From NCBI RefSeq assembly GCF_030373545.1, contig NZ_JAUDCO010000005.1:1-64000 (forward strand): DNA of 64,000 nucleotides, in the 5' to 3' direction. The translations under genes and the position numbers were made by a program. Each line of letters begins with the position of its first letter. Within the stretch, counting starts at the first letter, position 1. Under the pieces are notes generated by a model, which was given only the letters and a program-made list of their open reading frames with translations, was not told the DNA's origin and ran no database searches. Of this stretch, positions 28,525 through 36,987 are shown in pieces. The stretch is from Collinsella tanakaei (GTDB taxonomy: Bacteria > Actinomycetota > Coriobacteriia > Coriobacteriales > Coriobacteriaceae).

Positions 28525-29541
28525 ATGCAGTACACGACACTCGGCCATTCAGGTATCGAGATCTCGAAGCTCTGCCTGGGCGGCATGAGCTTCGGCAAGG
28601 CGTCGCCCGACTTCCACCAGTGGACCATCGGGCGCGACGACACCCGCGCGGTCATCAAGCGCGCGCTCGACCTCGGCATCAACTTCATCGACACGGCAAA
28701 CTGCTATGCGTTCGGCACGAGCGAGGAGTGCATCGGCGCCGCCCTGCGCGACCTGGGCGTCGCTCGCGATCAGGTGGTGCTCGCCAGCAAGGTGTACTTC
28801 AACGAGGGCAAGCTCTCGCGCGCGGCCATCGACCGCGAGATCGACGGCACGCTCAAGCGCCTGGGTACCGACTACCTCGACCTTTACATCATCCATCGCT
28901 TCGATTACGAGACGCCGATTGAGGATACCATGGAGGCGCTCGACGCCCTTGCGCGCGCCGGCAAGGTCCGAGCCCTCGGCGCGAGCGAGATGTACGCCTA
29001 CCAGCTGCATAACATGCAGGTCGCGGCGGAGCGCAACGGGTGGACGCCGTTCACGAGCATGCAATGCCACTACAACCTGCTCTACCGCGAGGACGAGCGC
29101 GAGATGATCCCCGTGTGCCGCCAGTTCGATATGGCGCTCACGCCGTATTCGCCCATGGCGTCGGGGCACCTGTGCCGCCCCACGTGGGATTCCGAGTCCA
29201 AGCGTTCTACGACCGACACCACCATGCGCAACAAGTACGACGCGGCGCGCGACAACGACATGCAGATCATAGGCCGCGTGGCCGAGGTCGCTGAGCACCA
29301 TGGCGTGCCGATGGCGCAGGTCGCGCTCGCCTGGCACTGGGCGCGCGGCGTGGAGTCGCCCATCGTGGGCTGCTCGCGCCCCGAGCGCGTGGATGATGCC
29401 GTGGGGGCGCTCGACGTGGAGCTGACGGCCGACGAGGTGGCCTACCTGGAGGAGCCCTATGTCGCCCATGAGCTCGTGGGCCCCGCCGCCCGCCCGGGCG
29501 AAAAGCCGCTGGCCGGCACTACAAACCCCAACGTGAAATAG
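28525..29541 (+). CDS. Aldo/keto reductase
   Basis: 338-residue NADPH-dependent oxidoreductase with a TIM barrel. The catalytic tetrad is visible: Asp in NFIDTANCYAFG with Tyr a few residues on, Lys in LASKVYFNEG, and His in YIIHRFD. The GCSRPERVDDAVGAL motif binds the cofactor phosphate. It resembles the YajO/Tas-like group of AKRs. The strong AAAGGAG precedes ATG 28525. It lies between the cyclophilin-like and flavodoxin genes, suggesting a shared redox role. Confidence 0.9.
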   Translation: MQYTTLGHSGIEISKLCLGGMSFGKASPDFHQWTIGRDDTRAVIKRALDLGINFIDTANCYAFGTSEECIGAALRDLGVARDQVVLASKVYFNEGKLSRAAIDREIDGTLKRLGTDYLDLYIIHRFDYETPIEDTMEALDALARAGKVRALGASEMYAYQLHNMQVAAERNGWTPFTSMQCHYNLLYREDEREMIPVCRQFDMALTPYSPMASGHLCRPTWDSESKRSTTDTTMRNKYDAARDNDMQIIGRVAEVAEHHGVPMAQVALAWHWARGVESPIVGCSRPERVDDAVGALDVELTADEVAYLEEPYVAHELVGPAARPGEKPLAGTTNPNVK

Positions 29542-29542
29542 C

Positions 29543-29571
29543 GACAAGGTGGTACCAGGTACAAACGTGTC
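29543..29571. repeat. 29-bp REP-like element, family 1
   Basis: GACAAGGTGGTACCAGG...ACGTGTC, directly after the aldo/keto reductase stop and before the flavodoxin ribosome site. Confidence 0.85.
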
Positions 29572-29592
29572 GCGCTGTGGAAGGGAATGACT

Positions 29593-30066
29593 ATGGGCAA
29601 GACATTGGTTGCGTATTTCTCGGCGGGCGGGACGACGGCGCGCGCAGCGCGCGAGGTCGCGCAGGCGACGGGTGCCGATCTATACGAGATCGCGCCAAAG
29701 CAGCGCTATACGGCGGCGGACCTCGATTGGAGGGACGCATCGAGTCGCAGCTCGGTCGAGATGAACGACGCGGGTTGCCGTCCGGCCATCGAGGGCGTCG
29801 TCGGGAACATGGGGGACTACGACACGGTCTTTGTCGGCTTCCCCATCTGGTGGTACGTCGAGCCGCGCATCGTCGACACGTTTCTTGAGTCCTACGATTT
29901 CGCGGGCAAGACCCTGATTCCGTTCGCCACGTCGGGCGGCAGCGGCATCGCGCGGGCTGAGAAGAGCCTGGCGGAGCATTGCCCGGCGGCGATCTGGAGG
30001 CCCGGCCGCCTACTCAACGGCGGGGGCGCCGCAGCATGGGCGAAGGGCCTGCAGCAGGTGAAATAG
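29593..30066 (+). CDS. Flavodoxin
   Basis: 157 residues. LVAYFSAGGTTARAAREVA is the FMN phosphate-binding loop, VGFPIWWYVEPRIVDTFLE the isoalloxazine-side segment, and FATSGGSGIARAEKSL the later loop; this is the short flavodoxin_4 type common next to aldo/keto reductases. ATG 29593 has GGAAGGG 6 nt upstream; ATG 29587 overlaps that site. It likely carries electrons to, or is regulated with, the neighbouring reductase. Confidence 0.88.
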   Translation: MGKTLVAYFSAGGTTARAAREVAQATGADLYEIAPKQRYTAADLDWRDASSRSSVEMNDAGCRPAIEGVVGNMGDYDTVFVGFPIWWYVEPRIVDTFLESYDFAGKTLIPFATSGGSGIARAEKSLAEHCPAAIWRPGRLLNGGGAAAWAKGLQQVK

Positions 30067-30127
30067 CGCCAAGCGCACGTTTTCATACCAACGGACCGTA
30101 TCGGCAAGCGATTGAAAGGAATCCAGA

Positions 30128-30877
30128 ATGGCAGTGAAGCAGACGGCCGGACGCGATCAGCTCGGTGTCGTGGCACCCAAGTTCGCGCAGCTCAACGACG
30201 ATGTGCTCTTCGGCGAGGTATGGAGCCGCGAGGACAAGCTCTCGCTCAAGATGCGCTCAATCGTCACCGTGGTGACGCTTGTGGCGAAAGGCATGGTCGA
30301 CAGCTCGTTCGAGTTCCACATGGCGAGCGCCAAGGCCAACGGCGTGACGCGCGACGAGATGGCCGAGATCCTTACCCACGAGGCCTTCTATGCGGGCTGG
30401 CCCAATGCGTGGGCGGCTTTCCGCGTGCTGCTCAAGGTCTATGGCGAGGATGCGGACGATGGGTCGGGCAAGACGTTCGCCCCTATGTTCGGCATGGGCA
30501 ACCCCAACGACGCCTACGCGCAGTACTTCATCGGCAACTCGTACCTCAACCCACTGACCGATGCGGCCGAGGCGGGCGTCGGGCTCGCCAACGTTACCTT
30601 CGAGCCCGGTTGCCGCAACAACTGGCACATCCACCACGCGAGCAAAGGCGGCGGGCAGATCCTCATCTGCACCGACGGCCGCGGCTGGTACCAGGAGTGG
30701 GGCAAGGAGCCGCAGGTGCTCACGCCCGGCACCGTCGTGGTGATCCCGGCCGGCGTCAAGCACTGGCACGGCGCGGCGCGCGATTCGTGGTTCAGCCACA
30801 TCGCCTTCGAGGCTCCCGGTGAGGGCTGCTCCAACGAGTGGCTCGAGCCGGTGGATGACGCCTCCTATCCCGCGTAG
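30128..30877 (+). CDS. Carboxymuconolactone decarboxylase-like / cupin fusion
   Basis: 249 residues. The N-terminal part (about 20-105; REDKLSLKMRSIVTVVTLVA, ILTHEAFYAGWPNAWAAF) is a CMD/AhpD-like helical domain. The C-terminal part (about 135-235) is a cupin with NNWHIHHASKGGGQILICTD and VVIPAGVKHWHGA, supplying a metal-binding His set. No CxxC of peroxidase-type AhpD is seen. This architecture is common in anaerobe redox clusters next to flavodoxins and aldo/keto reductases; substrate unknown. Confidence 0.88.
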   Translation: MAVKQTAGRDQLGVVAPKFAQLNDDVLFGEVWSREDKLSLKMRSIVTVVTLVAKGMVDSSFEFHMASAKANGVTRDEMAEILTHEAFYAGWPNAWAAFRVLLKVYGEDADDGSGKTFAPMFGMGNPNDAYAQYFIGNSYLNPLTDAAEAGVGLANVTFEPGCRNNWHIHHASKGGGQILICTDGRGWYQEWGKEPQVLTPGTVVVIPAGVKHWHGAARDSWFSHIAFEAPGEGCSNEWLEPVDDASYPA

Positions 30878-30930
30878 GCTCTCTGGGGGACACGGCCCGT
30901 CCGCCTCGCCATGCTCGGGCGTGGCGGGCG

Positions 30931-30958
30931 TGTAAAATACCCCAGGGGTTATTTTACA
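30931..30958. repeat. 28-bp palindrome of the CCC(T)AGGG family
   Basis: TGTAAAATA-CCCCAGGGG-TTATTTTACA is nearly self-complementary and shares its arms with the large palindrome at 19774-19881. It lies 53 nt after the CMD-cupin stop. Confidence 0.8.
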
Positions 30959-31054
30959 TGTGATACTCGAGCGGGCGGGCGGATGGGCCGTTGTGTCGCC
31001 CGCCCTCATCGCCGACGGGTCTGCTACGATGGGCGCGACGACATCGGAGGCGCC

Positions 31055-31336
31055 ATGGATATCCCAGCGACGGAGCACTACAAGTTTTTCAACCACACGG
31101 CATGCGAATTCTATCCCTGTCATGACATGCCGGCAGACGAGCTCAACTGCCTGTTCTGCTTCTGCCCGCTCTACTGTCTGGGACCTGAGTGCGGCGGTAA
31201 TTTCCGCTACGTGGGCGAGAACGGTGACATCAAGGACTGCTCCGCCTGCACCCTGCCGCACCGCAAGGAGAACTACGACTACGTCATGCGGCAGTTCGAG
31301 CGCGTGAAGGACATCGCAAACCGACGCACGACATAA
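31055..31336 (+). CDS. Cysteine-rich small domain protein
   Basis: 93 residues with ten cysteines or so arranged as FYPCHD, NCLFCFCPLYCLGPECGGNF and KDCSACTLPHRKEN, the cysteine-rich small domain (PF04071-type). It probably binds zinc or an Fe-S cluster. Such proteins occur in anaerobes, sometimes near cobalamin genes; no cobalamin genes lie here. ATG 31055 follows GGAGG. Function unknown. Confidence 0.8.
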   Translation: MDIPATEHYKFFNHTACEFYPCHDMPADELNCLFCFCPLYCLGPECGGNFRYVGENGDIKDCSACTLPHRKENYDYVMRQFERVKDIANRRTT

Positions 31337-31405
31337 GGATGCGGCGCCCGCCTTGCCGGAAGACGGCAGAAGCGGGCACCGCGCTTTCCATCAGCGGCCC
31401 TGCGA

Positions 31406-32479
31406 TTAGAACGACGCAAGTGCCTCGGGGGAGAGTCCTTCGGCCACGGCGATGGCGACGTCGATCGTCGTGCGGATGTCCTCCACGGCGCAGATGGCCG
31501 TGCCCGCGTGGATGTAGCGGCACGGGATGCCCGCCACGACGCTCGGGATATCGAGCTGGTGGAGCACGCCGCCGTTGGTGCCGCCGCCCGTGCGGACGGC
31601 GGTCTGCACGGGCAGGTCGCGCGCCGCGGCGACGCCCAGCACAAAACGCTGGTAGCGCGGGTTGGTGATCATGCAGCGGTCGAAATAGCGGAACATGGGG
31701 CCCCGACGGAGCGCCGTTTGGATCTCGTCGGCCGGGGTGAAGGTGTCGTCGGCCGGGCAGCCCTCGAACAGGAAGGCGGCTGCGGGCTTGACCTGCCGCG
31801 CCGCAGCTCCTATGCCGCGCTCGCCCATCTCCTCCTGTGCGGAGATGCAGCCCGCGACGTTGACGGGGAGGCCGTTGCAGGCGGCGAGTTCACGCAGGGC
31901 GAGCAGTAGCGCGCAGACGCCGACGCGGCAGTCAAAGGCCTTGCCGATGGCGATGCCGGTCGTCTCGTCGTAGGTAAAGGCGGTCGCAGGCACGATCGGC
32001 TCGCCGATACCGATGCCGAAGCGCTCGATGGCGTCCGCCTTGGACGTGGCGCCCACGTCGAGCGTCAGCGGCGCTGCGCCCTCGGCGCGCTCGGTGGCAC
32101 TCCAGAAGTGCGGGGGCTTGACGCCGATGACGCCGCGGATCCACGCGCCGCGTGTCGTGCGCACCCAGACATCCTGTCCGGCGAGCGTGTTGGGGGCGAA
32201 GTGCCCCAGCTCCACGAAGTTCATCGTGCCGCCCGCGTGGATCGACTGGACCATGCCGCCGACCTCGTCGCCGTGCGCGTCGAACATGAGTGTCGGTTTG
32301 TCCGGTGCGGCGTTGTTCGGCGTGATGATGACGTCGAGCAGACTGTTGACCTCGACGGTCGCCCAGCCGCGGCAGAACTCGCGGACGATATCGACGACCT
32401 CGTCCTCAAAACCCGACGGGGACTTCGCGTCTGAAAGACGGGCGAGCAGATCGATCAGTTCGGCATCGGTGACGGCCAT
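31406..32479 (-). CDS. M42-family metallo-aminopeptidase
   Basis: 357 residues. Two-metal aminopeptidase or endoglucanase-like protein of family M42: FDAHGDEVGGMV holds the first His/Asp, FDCRVGVCALL the bridging Asp, SAQEEMGERG the catalytic Glu pair, and GTNGGVLHQLDIPSV the final His region. The PDZ-like insert lies around 70-170. ATG 32479 has AAAGGAAG upstream and is preferred over ATG 32506. Probably a cytoplasmic dodecamer that trims peptides. Confidence 0.92.
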   Translation of the reverse strand: MAVTDAELIDLLARLSDAKSPSGFEDEVVDIVREFCRGWATVEVNSLLDVIITPNNAAPDKPTLMFDAHGDEVGGMVQSIHAGGTMNFVELGHFAPNTLAGQDVWVRTTRGAWIRGVIGVKPPHFWSATERAEGAAPLTLDVGATSKADAIERFGIGIGEPIVPATAFTYDETTGIAIGKAFDCRVGVCALLLALRELAACNGLPVNVAGCISAQEEMGERGIGAAARQVKPAAAFLFEGCPADDTFTPADEIQTALRRGPMFRYFDRCMITNPRYQRFVLGVAAARDLPVQTAVRTGGGTNGGVLHQLDIPSVVAGIPCRYIHAGTAICAVEDIRTTIDVAIAVAEGLSPEALASF

Positions 32480-32586
32480 GGGCGCTTCCTTTCGGGGATG
32501 GTTCATCGCTCTCTATTGTTCCACAACGGATTTGCTCGCGCTCCGATGGTTTCGCGTCGCGTGGGCATGGCCGCCAGCGTCCCGAA

Positions 32587-32615
32587 TGTTAAAAAATCCC
32601 TAGGGTGTTTTTACA
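32587..32615. repeat. Palindrome of the CCCTAGGG family
   Basis: TGTTAAAAAATCCCTAGGG followed by TGTTTTTACA. Same core as 19774-19881 and 30931-30958. Confidence 0.75.
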
Positions 32616-32707
32616 TCAATAGCTTCTAGGTATAGATAGCCATAGCTTATAGGTCTTTTACATGGGAGGAGGCCGGTCGTACCATGGTTTCACGATGGGA
32701 GGCTCCT

Positions 32708-32977
32708 ATGGGTGATTTAAGCGAAGATCTTGAACGCTGTCTGTGCGACTGCGCGTGCGACGAAGCGCGCGCCGCGAAAGCCCGCTGCTCATGCGAGGAG
32801 GGGCGTGTTCGCGAGACCAAGCGCGTACTGCTCGACGAGCGTCGACGCCTGCTCGACGAGCTGCATGCCAGCCAGCGCGGCATCGATGCCATCGACCACA
32901 TGCTCCATCGTGTGAGCTGCGAGTGCGCGCCTCGTGACCTGTTTGCCGATGGGAAGGAGGCGGGCGTCCATGAGTGA
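32708..32977 (+). CDS. Small coiled-coil, cysteine-rich protein
   Basis: 89 residues, not recognised. CLCDCACDE and ARCSCEE near the start and RVSCECAPRD near the end give seven or eight cysteines flanking a charged helix (RVRETKRVLLDERRRLLDEL) that looks like a coiled coil. Start ATG 32708 is preferred for GGGAGG 5 nt before it; ATG 32684 is possible. Its stop overlaps the ABC permease start by 8 nt, so it is co-translated with the transporter. A metal-binding or thiol-sensing role is only a guess. Confidence 0.6.
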   Translation: MGDLSEDLERCLCDCACDEARAAKARCSCEEGRVRETKRVLLDERRRLLDELHASQRGIDAIDHMLHRVSCECAPRDLFADGKEAGVHE

Positions 32978-33644
32978 CCGTGTCGTCGAGATCCTACTCG
33001 ACTCGTTTTCCAAGATCCTCATCCCGGGTCTGACTGCCACGATCCCGTTGGCGCTCATCTCGTTTGCCATCGCGCTTGTGATCGCCATCGCGGTGGCGCT
33101 CGTGCAGTACGCGCGCGTGCCCGTGCTCACGCAGCTCGCGCGCTTCTACATCTGGATCGTCCGCGGTACGCCGCTGCTGGTCCAACTGTATGTGGTGTTC
33201 TACGGCCTACCCGATTTCGGCATCGTGCTCGACCCGTTTCCAACGGCGATCATCGTGTTTTCCATCAACACAGGCGCCTATTCGGCCGAGACCATCCGCG
33301 GCGCGCTGGAGTCGGTGCCGGCGGGGCAGCTCGAGGCTGGGTACTGCGTGGGTATGAGCTATATGCAGATCATGCGTCGCATCCTGTTGCCGCAGGCGCT
33401 GCGCACAGCGTTCCCGCCGCTTTCCAACGAGCTCATCGCGCTCGTGAAGGACACCTCGCTCGCCGCGAACATCACGGTGCTCGAGATGCTCATGGCGACG
33501 CAGCAGATTGTGTCGCGCACATATGAGGCACTGCCGTTGTATCTGGAAGTTGCAGCCATCTACCTGCTGTTCTCCACAGTGCTCACCTGGCTGCAGGGCA
33601 TCGGCGAGAAGCGGCTCGCATCGTTTGGCATGGAGAGGGGGTAG
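32970..33644 (+). CDS. Polar amino-acid ABC transporter permease
   Basis: 224 residues with about five membrane spans. The HisM/GlnP family signature appears as FYIWIVRGTPLLVQLY, AETIRGALESVPAGQLEAG and the EAA loop QALRTAFPPLSNELIALVKD. Start ATG 32970 follows GGAAGGAGG. With the ATPase (33648) and binding protein (34585) it makes a complete importer for a polar amino acid or cystine; the exact substrate cannot be told. Confidence 0.93.
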   Translation: MSDRVVEILLDSFSKILIPGLTATIPLALISFAIALVIAIAVALVQYARVPVLTQLARFYIWIVRGTPLLVQLYVVFYGLPDFGIVLDPFPTAIIVFSINTGAYSAETIRGALESVPAGQLEAGYCVGMSYMQIMRRILLPQALRTAFPPLSNELIALVKDTSLAANITVLEMLMATQQIVSRTYEALPLYLEVAAIYLLFSTVLTWLQGIGEKRLASFGMERG

Positions 33645-33647
33645 GCG

Positions 33648-34400
33648 ATGGCGGAGGACATGCTGCGCCTTGAGGGCGTGCGTAAGACCTTCGGCGGCTC
33701 CGAGGTGCTGCACGGCATCGATCTTACCGTGCGCCGCGGCGAGGTCGTGGCCATCCTGGGCCCGTCCGGTTCCGGCAAGACCACGCTGCTGCGCTGTGCG
33801 AACTTCCTGGAACGCGCGGACGCCGGCGTGCTCGAGCTCGGCGGCGAGCGCTACGATTTGGCGCAGGCGACCAAGCGCGAGATGGCGGCGGTGCGGCGCC
33901 GGACGGCCTTTGTGTTCCAGAACTACAACCTGTTCCGCAACAGAACGGTGCTGGGCAACGTGACCGAAGGGCTGGTCGTCGCTCGCAAGATGCCGCGCGC
34001 CCAAGCGGAGGAAATCGCCCGCGGCTGCTTGGAGCGCGTCGGCATGGCGGACCGTGCCGACGCCTATCCGGCGGAGCTGTCCGGCGGCCAGCAGCAGCGC
34101 GTGGCGATTGCCCGGGCCATGGCGACCGACCCGGAGATCATCTACTTCGACGAGCCCACGAGCGCTCTTGACCCCGAGCTGACCGTCGAGGTGCTGGGCT
34201 CCATGCGCCAGCTTGCCGAAGGCGGCATGACCATGCTCGTGGTCACGCACGAGATGGGCTTCGCGAAAAACGTCGCCGACCGCGTGGTGTTCATGGAAGA
34301 CGGAGCCGTGGTGGCCGCGGCGTCCGCCCACGAGTTTTTCGACCATCCCGCCAACGACCGTGTGCGCATCTTCCTGCGCACCGTCGGAGGAGAGGGCTAG
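33648..34400 (+). CDS. Polar amino-acid ABC transporter ATP-binding protein
   Basis: 250 residues. Walker A GPSGSGKTTLLRC, Q-loop VFQNYNLF, signature LSGGQQQRVAIARAMA, Walker B IIYFDEPTSALDPE and the switch His in VVTHEMGFA. This is the GlnQ/TcyC-type PAAT subfamily. It begins 3 nt after the permease. A repeat-rich gap separates it from the binding protein gene. Confidence 0.95.
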   Translation: MAEDMLRLEGVRKTFGGSEVLHGIDLTVRRGEVVAILGPSGSGKTTLLRCANFLERADAGVLELGGERYDLAQATKREMAAVRRRTAFVFQNYNLFRNRTVLGNVTEGLVVARKMPRAQAEEIARGCLERVGMADRADAYPAELSGGQQQRVAIARAMATDPEIIYFDEPTSALDPELTVEVLGSMRQLAEGGMTMLVVTHEMGFAKNVADRVVFMEDGAVVAAASAHEFFDHPANDRVRIFLRTVGGEG

Positions 34401-34403
34401 CAC

Positions 34404-34557
34404 GGGTTGGACGGGTTGAATGGGGACGTGTTCCGTCCAACCCATCCGACTGTCTTTGACGCGGGTTGGATGAAAAAGGGTTGGAACGAACACGTCCCCA
34501 AATGACCCAAAAAGGGTTGGAGCGAGCACGTCCCCAAATGCCCCACCCAAATGCCCC
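34404..34557. repeat. Hairpin plus two 36-bp tandem repeats
   Basis: GGGTTGGACGG (34404-34414) pairs with CCGTCCAACCC (34433-34443). Units 34473-34508 and 34509-34544 are identical except at three bases (AAAAAGGGTTGGA, then ACGTCCCCAAATG), followed by a partial copy to 34557. The array fills the gap between the ATPase and binding protein genes and may terminate or attenuate the transcript. Confidence 0.85.
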
Positions 34558-34584
34558 AACCGTTTACTTCAGAAAGGAAGAGAT

Positions 34585-35418
34585 ATGTCCATTCAGATGA
34601 TTTCGCGCCGTGGGCTCCTGACGATTGCAGCCGGCGCTGCGTCACTCGGTCTTGTCGGTTGCGGCGACGACGGCAGTGCGGCCGGCTCTGCGTCATCGGC
34701 GGGCGATGGCGATCTGCTCGCGCAGATTACCGGGCGCGGTTCCATGACGTTTGCCACCGAGGGCACCTGGAGCCCGTGGACCTTCCACAACGAGGCCGGA
34801 GATCTCACCGGGTACGATATCGAGGTCGCGCGCGCCATCGCCGAGCGCTTGGGCGTGGAGGCAGAGTTTGCCGAGGGCGAGTGGGACGGCCTGCTCGCGG
34901 GTCTCGATTCGGGCCGTTACGACACGATGGCCAACGGCGTGTCGGTCACCGAGGAGCGCGAGGAGAAGTACGACTTCACCGAGCCGTATGCGTACAACCG
35001 CATCGTGGTGATCACGACGGGCGACTCCGACATCGCGAGCATGGACGACCTTGAGGGCAGGACCACGGCGAACACGCTGGGCTCCAGCTACGCGATTCTG
35101 GCGGAGAGCCACGGCGCCATCAACACGGGCGTCGACGACTTCAACCAGACCATCCAGCTGCTCGAAAGCGGTCGCATCGACGCGACGCTCAACGACGAGG
35201 TCGTGTTCTACGACTACATGGAGCAGCACTCGGATGCCGATCTGAAGATTGCGGCGGAAAATGGCGAGTCCACGCACGTGGCGTTTCCGCTGCGTCGTGA
35301 GGAGGCCACGGCGAGCTTGCTTGCTGCTATGAACGAGGCGATCGCGGCGCTTCGCGAGGACGGCACGCTGTCCGAGCTTTCGCAGGAGTTCTTCGGCATC
35401 GACATCACCGAGGCCTAG
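34585..35418 (+). CDS. Amino-acid ABC transporter substrate-binding lipoprotein
   Basis: 277 residues. The signal peptide carries SRRGLLTIAAG, which looks Tat-like, and a lipobox LVGC with Cys26, so it should be lipid-anchored outside the membrane. The family 3 solute-binding fold follows: MTFATEGTWSPWTF, TGYDIEVARAIAERLGVEAE, DGLLAGLDSGRYDTMANGVS. GAAAGGAAG precedes ATG 34585. It completes the importer with the two upstream genes. Confidence 0.93.
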   Translation: MSIQMISRRGLLTIAAGAASLGLVGCGDDGSAAGSASSAGDGDLLAQITGRGSMTFATEGTWSPWTFHNEAGDLTGYDIEVARAIAERLGVEAEFAEGEWDGLLAGLDSGRYDTMANGVSVTEEREEKYDFTEPYAYNRIVVITTGDSDIASMDDLEGRTTANTLGSSYAILAESHGAINTGVDDFNQTIQLLESGRIDATLNDEVVFYDYMEQHSDADLKIAAENGESTHVAFPLRREEATASLLAAMNEAIAALREDGTLSELSQEFFGIDITEA

Positions 35419-35456
35419 ACCCGGTTGTTGCGAAAGAGCCCCTGGGGCATTTTGCG

Positions 35457-36341
35457 TTATTCGGCGTGGTGACGCCTGCCTGAGCCCTGGCCCCCGCCCT
35501 GGCTCTTGCCTTGGCCGCGGTGGCCTTCCTCGTTGTGATGCGCGCCGCCGGCGACGCTTGCGGCAGTCTGCGAGGTGTCGACGCCCTCGGCCTCGATGAG
35601 GTCGAGCAGTTCGCGCATGGTCATGCTGGATGCCTCGTCGGCCGAGATGTCCACGCCCGCGGCGACGAGCTCCTGCCACACGCGGTACCTGCCGACGCCG
35701 ATGCCGACGCTTGCCGCGGCGTGGTGCTCCTCCTCGCTTGCGTGCGAGCAGTGGACCTGATCCGTGCCCGATGCGCGCAGACAGCGCGTACCGACATCTT
35801 CAAGCTGGCTCGCCGCACGTCGGTCGTCGCAGATGATGGTGACCTCGATGGCCGAGGTATCGTCGAGGTAGTCTCGCAGGGCTTGTTCGATGGAAGTCAT
35901 GGCCTGCTCATATGTCTCGCCATCGACATTCGCCGCGGCGAGCACGCGCTCGCCGTCGTCGTTGTAGGCACGTGTGCTCGCCACACGGTCAAAGCGGTTG
36001 ATGCCGAGCTCGATGGAGGGATTCACGTCGATCGCCACGTAGGCGTAGGGCTGCCACGCCCATGCCACGCCGCCGATGCCCAGAGCCACGAGCGCCAAGC
36101 AGGCAGCTAGGACAGCGACGAGCGGCAGGCGGTGGTGCTTGCGCACCGTACGGCGCGATGGCTTTCCGTCGACGATGGAAAGCGGCTCCGTTGTGACAGG
36201 GGAGGGGCTGGCTGCGGGCTCGCGGGCCGCCTCCGTCTGCCGCTCAGCTTCGATTCGCGCGAGCGTGCGCTCAGCGAGGCCGGCGGGCATATGCACCTGA
36301 TCGAAGGCCCCGCGCATCCGCTGTTCAAGCTTGTCGGTCAT
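35457..36341 (-). CDS. RsgI-like anti-sigma factor with His/Gly-rich tail
   Basis: 294 residues. Cytoplasmic N-terminus (1-70), one membrane span (about 72-96), then an extracellular domain opening YVAIDVNPSIELGINRFDRV, the hallmark of RsgI N-terminal extracytoplasmic domains, with NDDGERVLAAANVDG. The C-terminus is Gly/His/Gln-rich and ends RRHHAE. Its ATG overlaps the sigma factor stop as ATGA, so the pair is coupled. It should sequester the sigma factor and release it on an outside signal, perhaps metal or calcium. Confidence 0.8.
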   Translation of the reverse strand: MTDKLEQRMRGAFDQVHMPAGLAERTLARIEAERQTEAAREPAASPSPVTTEPLSIVDGKPSRRTVRKHHRLPLVAVLAACLALVALGIGGVAWAWQPYAYVAIDVNPSIELGINRFDRVASTRAYNDDGERVLAAANVDGETYEQAMTSIEQALRDYLDDTSAIEVTIICDDRRAASQLEDVGTRCLRASGTDQVHCSHASEEEHHAAASVGIGVGRYRVWQELVAAGVDISADEASSMTMRELLDLIEAEGVDTSQTAASVAGGAHHNEEGHRGQGKSQGGGQGSGRRHHAE

Positions 36342-36826
36342 GACAGGGCCTCCCTCAGCTGCTTTTTCCCGCGCGAGATCCATGAGTACACGGTGCCCTC
36401 CGGCATGCCGGTCATTTGCGAGATCTCGCGCGCGGTATAACCCTCGTAGAGGGCGAGGTATAGTTGCGTTTTCGGCGGATCGCCCAGCGCGTCCATGGCG
36501 TCGAGGATCTCGCGCAGGCCGAGTGCCGCGTCATCGCTCTCGGCGCCGAGTTCCCCCTCGCGCCCCGCATCGGTGAGTTCCTCGACTGAGCTGTTCTTGG
36601 TACGCGCGCTTTTGAGGACATCCTTGCAGGCGTTGATGGCGACGCGCAGCAGCCATGCCTTTTTGTGGGCGTCGTCGTTAAACGGTGCATCGTGCAGCGC
36701 GAATTTGAGAAACACGTCCTGAAAGACGTCTTCGGCGTCAGCGGGGCGCAGGTACAGAAGGCACGCGCGCCACACGGCATCGCCATACGCGGCGATTGCC
36801 TGCTCGATGTCGCTGGCTGGACGCAC
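36338..36826 (-). CDS. ECF-type sigma-70 factor
   Basis: 162 residues. Region 2 is seen in LRPADAEDVFQDVFLKFA and KAWLLRVAINACKDVLKSA; region 4 in ALYEGYTAREISQMTGMPEG followed by TVYSWISRGKKQLREAL. It is coupled by a 4-nt overlap to the anti-sigma gene. The upstream neighbour encodes a secreted repeat protein, a likely regulon member. Its own promoter consensus is not recognised. Confidence 0.92.
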   Translation of the reverse strand: MRPASDIEQAIAAYGDAVWRACLLYLRPADAEDVFQDVFLKFALHDAPFNDDAHKKAWLLRVAINACKDVLKSARTKNSSVEELTDAGREGELGAESDDAALGLREILDAMDALGDPPKTQLYLALYEGYTAREISQMTGMPEGTVYSWISRGKKQLREALS

Positions 36827-36916
36827 GCGTTACACTCCTCTCCGCGTCGACGGGCTCGCGTGTCGCGATAGGATGGCAGCGGGCCCTTTCAGCATACCGC
36901 TCTTGCACGTGCCGCA

Positions 36917-36949
36917 GCGCCCGCACGGCGGGAGACGTCGTGCGGGCGC
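36917..36949 (-). terminator. Hairpin after the secreted repeat protein gene
   Basis: GCGCCCGCACG and CGTGCGGGCGC give an 11-bp perfect stem 39 nt past the stop of the gene at 36988. There is no T-run; it may attenuate transcription into the sigma gene. Confidence 0.45.
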
Positions 36950-36987
36950 GGCCAATCGCTTGGATTTCCGAGGACAGGGGTAGATGG

